From Isosphaeraceae bacterium (GTDB taxonomy: Bacteria > Planctomycetota > Planctomycetia > Isosphaerales > Isosphaeraceae): a stretch of DNA of 64,000 bases. The position numbers were made by a program, and so were the translations under genes. Each line of letters opens with the position of its first letter. Position 1 is the first letter of the stretch. Of this stretch, positions 60,469 through 64,000 are shown piece after piece. Where the stretch lies: positions 1 to 64,000 of the forward strand of contig JARLIH010000224.1 in assembly GCA_031291845.1 (NCBI GenBank). Direction: 5' to 3'. The notes under the pieces were generated by a model that searched no databases, had not been told where the DNA came from, and saw only the letters and a list, made by a program, of their open reading frames with translations.

Positions 60469-60507
60469 GGGGGAGAAACAGGGAGTCTGCTCCGTGTTTC
60501 ATCCCCC
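60469..60507 (+). terminator. Long stem-loop after DUF1559
   Basis: GGGGG (60469-60473) pairs with CCCCC (60503-60507), GAAACA (60475-60480) with TGTTTC (60495-60500), and GGAG (60482-60485) with CTCC (60490-60493) around TCTG, with one mismatch and one bulge: about 16 pairs. Position 53 bases after the stop suggests termination or RNA stabilisation; no T-run follows. Confidence 0.55.
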
Positions 60508-60584
60508 TACCTATCCGAAAGTACCAACGAAGCCGCGAGCGATTGCGTGCCCTCCGATGCAGTTGGTCTCTTGTTTGGAAGGCG

Positions 60585-61931
60585 ATGGCACCGGAACGAG
60601 TGCGCGTGCCTGAAGAGCCGAAGCGGATCGTGACACGCTCATACTGGCGGATCCCGTGCCTTCGTCGTCGCGGGGCCGTCGTCCTTGCCCTGATGTGCCT
60701 GGCCGCTGCGGCGATCTTCGGGTTGAAGACGGACTGGCTGGCCGCAAAAAGACGTGATGCTGCGCGCAGAGCGTTGAGGGCGGGAAAGTATGATGAGTGC
60801 GCGCGGGTCGCTGACGACTGGCTGCGGTCGTCTCCGCGCTCACCCGAGGCTCACTATTTGCGGGCGCGAGTGGCACTCGCACTCGGGCGGCCCGATCAGC
60901 TTCGGGAGTGCTTGGTTCGCGCGGAGGAGCTGGGTTTCCCGCAAGAGAAGATCGCCGTTCTGAGGGCGATCGTCGCGGCCCAGTTGGGTCAATATCAGGA
61001 TGCGGAACCCATCTTGCGAAGTGCGTTCGAGCGAAACGCGGATGCCGACCCCCAACTTGACGAGGCGCTGGCGAGACTTTACCTGGAGACGTACGACTTT
61101 CGGCACGCTCTGGCCGTGCTCGAACGATGGGCTCGTGATTCACCCCGGGATCCAAGGCCTTACCTGTGGAGGTGTGAGGTCGACCAGCGGGTGGAATCGC
61201 GGACGACCGCCTTGATCGGTGACTACAAGGCAGCCCTTGACCGCGATCCGGGGCTTCCAAAAGCGCGCCTGGGACTGGCCAAGGAATTGCGACTCGCGCA
61301 CCGCAACGCGGAGGCCCAGGTTCAATACGATCACTATATTCGCCTTCGGCCGAGTGATGCGGAGGGATTTCTTGGCGCGGGGGTCAACGCCCTCGAGCTG
61401 CAGGATGAGGAGGCGGCTCTTCGCTTTCTCGACAAGGCGCTACAGCTCGATCCGAAGAGAGCGGAAGCTTACCGCTCGCGTGCGGAGCTGGACCTGATCC
61501 GCGGCGCACCTGAGGCGGCCATTACGTACCTGGACCGAGCTGCAAGCCTCGACCCTTTTGATGAGACGATTCGCTACAAGCGAGCCCAGGCGCTGGCGAG
61601 AGTGGGCCGTGCATCCGAGGCGAGAACCGAGCAGGCCGCCGGCAAGCAGCTCCAGGAGAGCCGCGACCGTCTCAATAAAGTTCGCGAGCTCCTTGTGGTC
61701 AATCCTCGGGATCGCCAGCTTCAGTGCGAGGTTGCGCAGTGGATGTTCGAGCACGGTCACGACGATGAAGGTTGCCGGTGGTGCGAGAAAATCCTGAAGG
61801 AGGAACCCGGGCATGCCCGCGCAAGCTCGCTGCTGGCCGCTTGCTACGAGCGGCAGGGGAAGCACGGACTCGCCAACTATTATCGCCTGAACGCAAAGGA
61901 GCTCGATCACCGCTCACGCAGTGAACGCTGA
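60585..61931 (+). CDS. Membrane-anchored TPR protein (first of two paralogues)
   Basis: A 448-residue protein. Residues about 30-47 form a TM (AVVLALMCLAAAAIFGL); the remainder is a series of tetratricopeptide repeats (for example SPEAHYLRARVALALGRPDQ, DPKRAEAYRSRAELDLIRGAP). The C-terminus has EVAQWMFEHGHDDEGCRWCEKILKEEPGHARA and GLANYYRL, which recur in the next paralogue. TPR arrays on the outer side of a membrane scaffold partner proteins. ATG 60585 follows AAGG. It sits between DUF1559 and the second TPR gene, with no shared operon sign. Confidence 0.83.
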   Translation: MAPERVRVPEEPKRIVTRSYWRIPCLRRRGAVVLALMCLAAAAIFGLKTDWLAAKRRDAARRALRAGKYDECARVADDWLRSSPRSPEAHYLRARVALALGRPDQLRECLVRAEELGFPQEKIAVLRAIVAAQLGQYQDAEPILRSAFERNADADPQLDEALARLYLETYDFRHALAVLERWARDSPRDPRPYLWRCEVDQRVESRTTALIGDYKAALDRDPGLPKARLGLAKELRLAHRNAEAQVQYDHYIRLRPSDAEGFLGAGVNALELQDEEAALRFLDKALQLDPKRAEAYRSRAELDLIRGAPEAAITYLDRAASLDPFDETIRYKRAQALARVGRASEARTEQAAGKQLQESRDRLNKVRELLVVNPRDRQLQCEVAQWMFEHGHDDEGCRWCEKILKEEPGHARASSLLAACYERQGKHGLANYYRLNAKELDHRSRSER

Positions 61932-62328
61932 ATCCGTTCTTGGTGGTGGCTCCTGAACGCGGCACCCCTTGAACGATTAGCGAGCGGATACAAGGCGAGC
62001 GCTCGACCCTCGCTCTCGCGTTTTCGTGCTGGTGATGGACGTCTATTGCGGCACGAGGCGCAAGTAATCGGGGTTCCCGAAGTTTTCGACCAATGACGCG
62101 TCGTTGCGAACGGTCACGGAACAGCCCATGATTCTCCTCGGCGTGACTCTCCGTCAGGAAATGTCCGATGACTCGATGGTCTCTCCTCCCACAAAGGTGA
62201 GTCAGGCGTTCGGTACGCACATGAACTCGTAGCGGGCATGAGAGTTGGTGTTCTATACGCCCTGGTCGGATTGGTTTTGCGACGCACCGGTGATCGTGTT
62301 TCGCGTTAACAAACTCGGAGGATAGGGT
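61932..62328. other. Intergenic region between the two TPR genes
   Basis: About 397 bases with no credible gene, no strong hairpin and no obvious promoter. It probably holds the promoter of the second TPR gene. Confidence 0.5.
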
Positions 62329-63630
62329 ATGGGTGCACCGTCGGACGAGAATGCCGCCAGGCATAGTCTTCGTCGACCCATCCGCCGCGCTGTTGCTGCG
62401 ACGCTCGCCATTAGCGCTGGCGTCATTCTGTTGCTATCTATGGCTTACGGTCTCTCTCACGATGACGCTCGCAAGGCACGGCGCGCGATCCGTGCACGGC
62501 GATTCGAGGATGCTCGCGAACCACTGTCCCGTTGGCTGCGCGCTCACCCGGACAGTGCCGAAGCGCATCTCCTAAAGGCCCAGGTCGCTTATTCGCAGGG
62601 CCGGCACAGCGAAGCCACTGAGGAACTGAAAAACGCATACGATCGGGGCGCCCGGGGCGACTCCTTCGAGCGTTTGCGGGGCTTGCTGCTGGTCCGCAAC
62701 CGGCAGTTTTCGGATGCCGAGCCGATCTTGCTTCGGGAATTTGCCGCCGAGCGTGCGCCGGATCCCGATGTCGACGAAGCCTTGACGATCATCTACCTGG
62801 AGAATAGCCGTCTCAAGGAGGCGGGCTGGGTCCTTGACCGTTGGGCACGCGACGTCCCCGACGATCCGAAGCCTTACCTCTGGCGGACCGAGTTGGATCG
62901 CCGGAGCCCCGACCAGGATCCCGATCAAATCGAGGCCCACTATCGCGAAGCGTTGAAGCGTGACCCAAACCTGGCAGCGGCACAACTCGGACTGGCCGAG
63001 TTGCTGCGAATGTCGAGGCGCTTTGACGAGGCGAAGAATCTCTACGAGTCCTACCTCACCCAGTGCCCCGACGATGCGACGGGGCATCTCGGAGCAGCGC
63101 GCAACGCGCTCGGGAGCGGTGACCAGGAGGGTGCGCTGCGCCATCTCGACCGTGCGCTCGCGTTGGCCCCTGACGATAAGGGGACGCTGATAGAACGGGC
63201 CCGCATTGATTTCCGTCGAGGGGCGGCGGCGGATGCCCTGAAAGCGCTCGATCGTGCAGCCCGCTCCGACTCGTTCGATCCCGATTTGCTGGCTCTTCGC
63301 GCGCGTGTCTTGACCCGGCTGGGGCGGACCGACGACGCCATGGCCGACCAGGATCGCCTGCGCACACTGAAGCGAGACCAAGCCCGCCTCGACGAGATCT
63401 CCGAGCGTCTGTTCCGCGACCCCGACAACCTCTCTGTACAGTACGAAGTCGCGCAGTGGATGTTCGAGCATGGCCGGACCGACGCTGGCGTCCGGCTTGC
63501 TCGGAAAATCCTGTCGGTCGACCCGAACCATATTGAAACCAACCGGCTGATGGTCAATTATCATGCCGCTCGCGGCGAAACCGGCCTGGCAAATTACTAT
63601 CGCCTCGCAGTCGGTTCATCCGGAAAGTAG
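62329..63630 (+). CDS. Membrane-anchored TPR protein (second of two paralogues)
   Basis: A 433-residue paralogue of the preceding TPR protein: a basic N-terminus, one TM (about 20-42, AVAATLAISAGVILLLSMAYG), then TPR repeats with the same unit order (ARKARRAIRARRFEDA; AHPDSAEAHLLKAQVAYSQGRHSEA; DPDVDEALTIIYLENSRLKEAGWVLDRWARDVPDDPKPYLWR). The C-terminal block EVAQWMFEHGRTDAGVRLARKIL...GLANYYRL matches the first copy closely. Gene duplication is clear. GGAGG lies upstream of ATG 62329. Function is unknown; scaffolding with the FG-GAP or DUF1559 neighbours is inferred. Confidence 0.83.
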   Translation: MGAPSDENAARHSLRRPIRRAVAATLAISAGVILLLSMAYGLSHDDARKARRAIRARRFEDAREPLSRWLRAHPDSAEAHLLKAQVAYSQGRHSEATEELKNAYDRGARGDSFERLRGLLLVRNRQFSDAEPILLREFAAERAPDPDVDEALTIIYLENSRLKEAGWVLDRWARDVPDDPKPYLWRTELDRRSPDQDPDQIEAHYREALKRDPNLAAAQLGLAELLRMSRRFDEAKNLYESYLTQCPDDATGHLGAARNALGSGDQEGALRHLDRALALAPDDKGTLIERARIDFRRGAAADALKALDRAARSDSFDPDLLALRARVLTRLGRTDDAMADQDRLRTLKRDQARLDEISERLFRDPDNLSVQYEVAQWMFEHGRTDAGVRLARKILSVDPNHIETNRLMVNYHAARGETGLANYYRLAVGSSGK

Positions 63631-63647
63631 GGATTGCCGCCCCGAAG

Positions 63648-63676
63648 TTGTTTCGTGTTTGAACGAGCTTTATGTT
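63648..63676 (+). promoter_or_regulatory. Candidate promoter for the terminal lipoprotein
   Basis: TTGTTT (63648-63653), a 17-base spacer and TATGTT (63671-63676), with three to four matches per box. The leader would be about 140 bases. Confidence 0.35.
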
Positions 63677-63823
63677 TTGGTGCAGTCTGATCGGCCGAAC
63701 GGCGTTTCGCACAGCCATCGGCGTGTTCCGTGCGCGGTGTGGCTTCCCGGCCCGGGAGTAGGTGGCTGGCGCGGTTTTTGAAGCCTCGGTTCTCGAGTAC
63801 CCATTGAAGGGAGAGTTGACGAA

Positions 63824-63991
63824 ATGGCTCGATTCGCTTGTGTTGGTTTGCTCTTCGCGGTCCTCACCGGGGGGCTGATCGGTTGTGGCGGAGGTGTTGA
63901 GGAGGGCTCGCCCAAGCCGGGCGAGATCGTCCCCACCCCGGCTCAGCCGGGGATGGACGAGATGAAGAATAAGATGTCGAAGAAAAAGTAG
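63824..63991 (+). CDS. Very small lipoprotein (55 residues)
   Basis: A 55-residue exported protein: MARFACVG, a hydrophobic core, then lipobox LIGC (lipid on about Cys20), a Gly/Pro-rich linker (GGGVEEGSPKPGE) and a Lys/Met-rich end (MDEMKNKMSKKK). AAGGGAG eleven bases before the ATG supports translation. Tiny lipoproteins of this form often follow DUF1559 genes in planctomycetes. It ends nine bases before the window edge. Function is unknown. Confidence 0.7.
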   Translation: MARFACVGLLFAVLTGGLIGCGGGVEEGSPKPGEIVPTPAQPGMDEMKNKMSKKK

Positions 63992-64000
63992 GAACGGAAT

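Overview
The window looks like chromosomal DNA from a high-GC planctomycete (Planctomycetota, probably the Isosphaerales/Gemmatales side; the lineage is inferred). The evidence is the density of families typical of that phylum: three DUF1501 proteins and one DUF1549/DUF1553 protein, a DUF1080 protein, a DUF1559 prepilin-like protein, surface proteins with LEPRxL-like N-terminal motifs, a Ser/Thr kinase with a TPR tail and a DWG motif, a CRTAC1/ASPIC-UnbV FG-GAP protein, and many small lipoproteins. LpxA shows an LPS-type outer membrane. No phage, insertion sequence, CRISPR array or defence island was seen.

Layout. 1-4.7 kb is a housekeeping run on +: epimerase fragment, polX, DUF2203, cmk and plsC. 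4.7-7.5 kb holds small membrane and lipoprotein genes, a cysteine hydrolase and a sugar-nucleotide epimerase. 7.5-13.7 kb on - reads AI-2E-type permease, DUF1080, LarA-type racemase, ABC exporter. 13.9-15.5 kb holds an aldo/keto reductase and a glycine-zipper stress protein. 15.8-22.5 kb on - is a DUF1501 - PSD1 - DUF1501 - DUF1501 group of exported proteins. 22.7-27.7 kb on + is a molybdenum-cofactor block: an orphan MalK-type ATPase, XdhC, MocA, MoaD, MoaE and MoaA, with no MoaC. 27.9-30.0 kb on - is an enolase-superfamily enzyme plus an amidohydrolase. 30.2-31.7 kb on + is a pair of YkgJ-type cysteine-cluster proteins, then HU behind a clear terminator and promoter. 32-36.3 kb holds an alpha/beta hydrolase, a Gfo/Idh/MocA oxidoreductase with LpxA, and small secreted or membrane proteins. 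36.6-40.9 kb on + holds a glycine-rich secreted protein, an anti-sigma-like/partner pair, ribD, rex and tRNA-Gln(UUG) with its own promoter and strong terminator. 41.3-45.7 kb holds a large repeat-rich surface protein facing a predicted outer-membrane protein. 46.0-49.2 kb is the large kinase. 49.2-50.2 kb is gene-free and carries short repeats. 50.2-53.2 kb holds an OFA-type MFS permease with a 47-residue small partner, a phosphopantetheinyl transferase, and a 5'-truncated multihaem cytochrome remnant. 53.5-64 kb is an envelope-type cluster: a secreted protein, an SGNH hydrolase with TPR, the FG-GAP/ASPIC protein, DUF1559, two paralogous membrane-anchored TPR proteins and a terminal small lipoprotein.

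Best candidates for under-described biology are the 54.9-64 kb set; the MoaD that carries four residues after its Gly-Gly in a cluster lacking MoaC; the Gfo/Idh-LpxA pair, which may point to diamino lipid A; the permease fused to a B12-binding-like domain; and the cytochrome remnant. All functions come from reading motifs by eye. Starts were chosen from ribosome-binding sites and signal peptides and are uncertain where stated.
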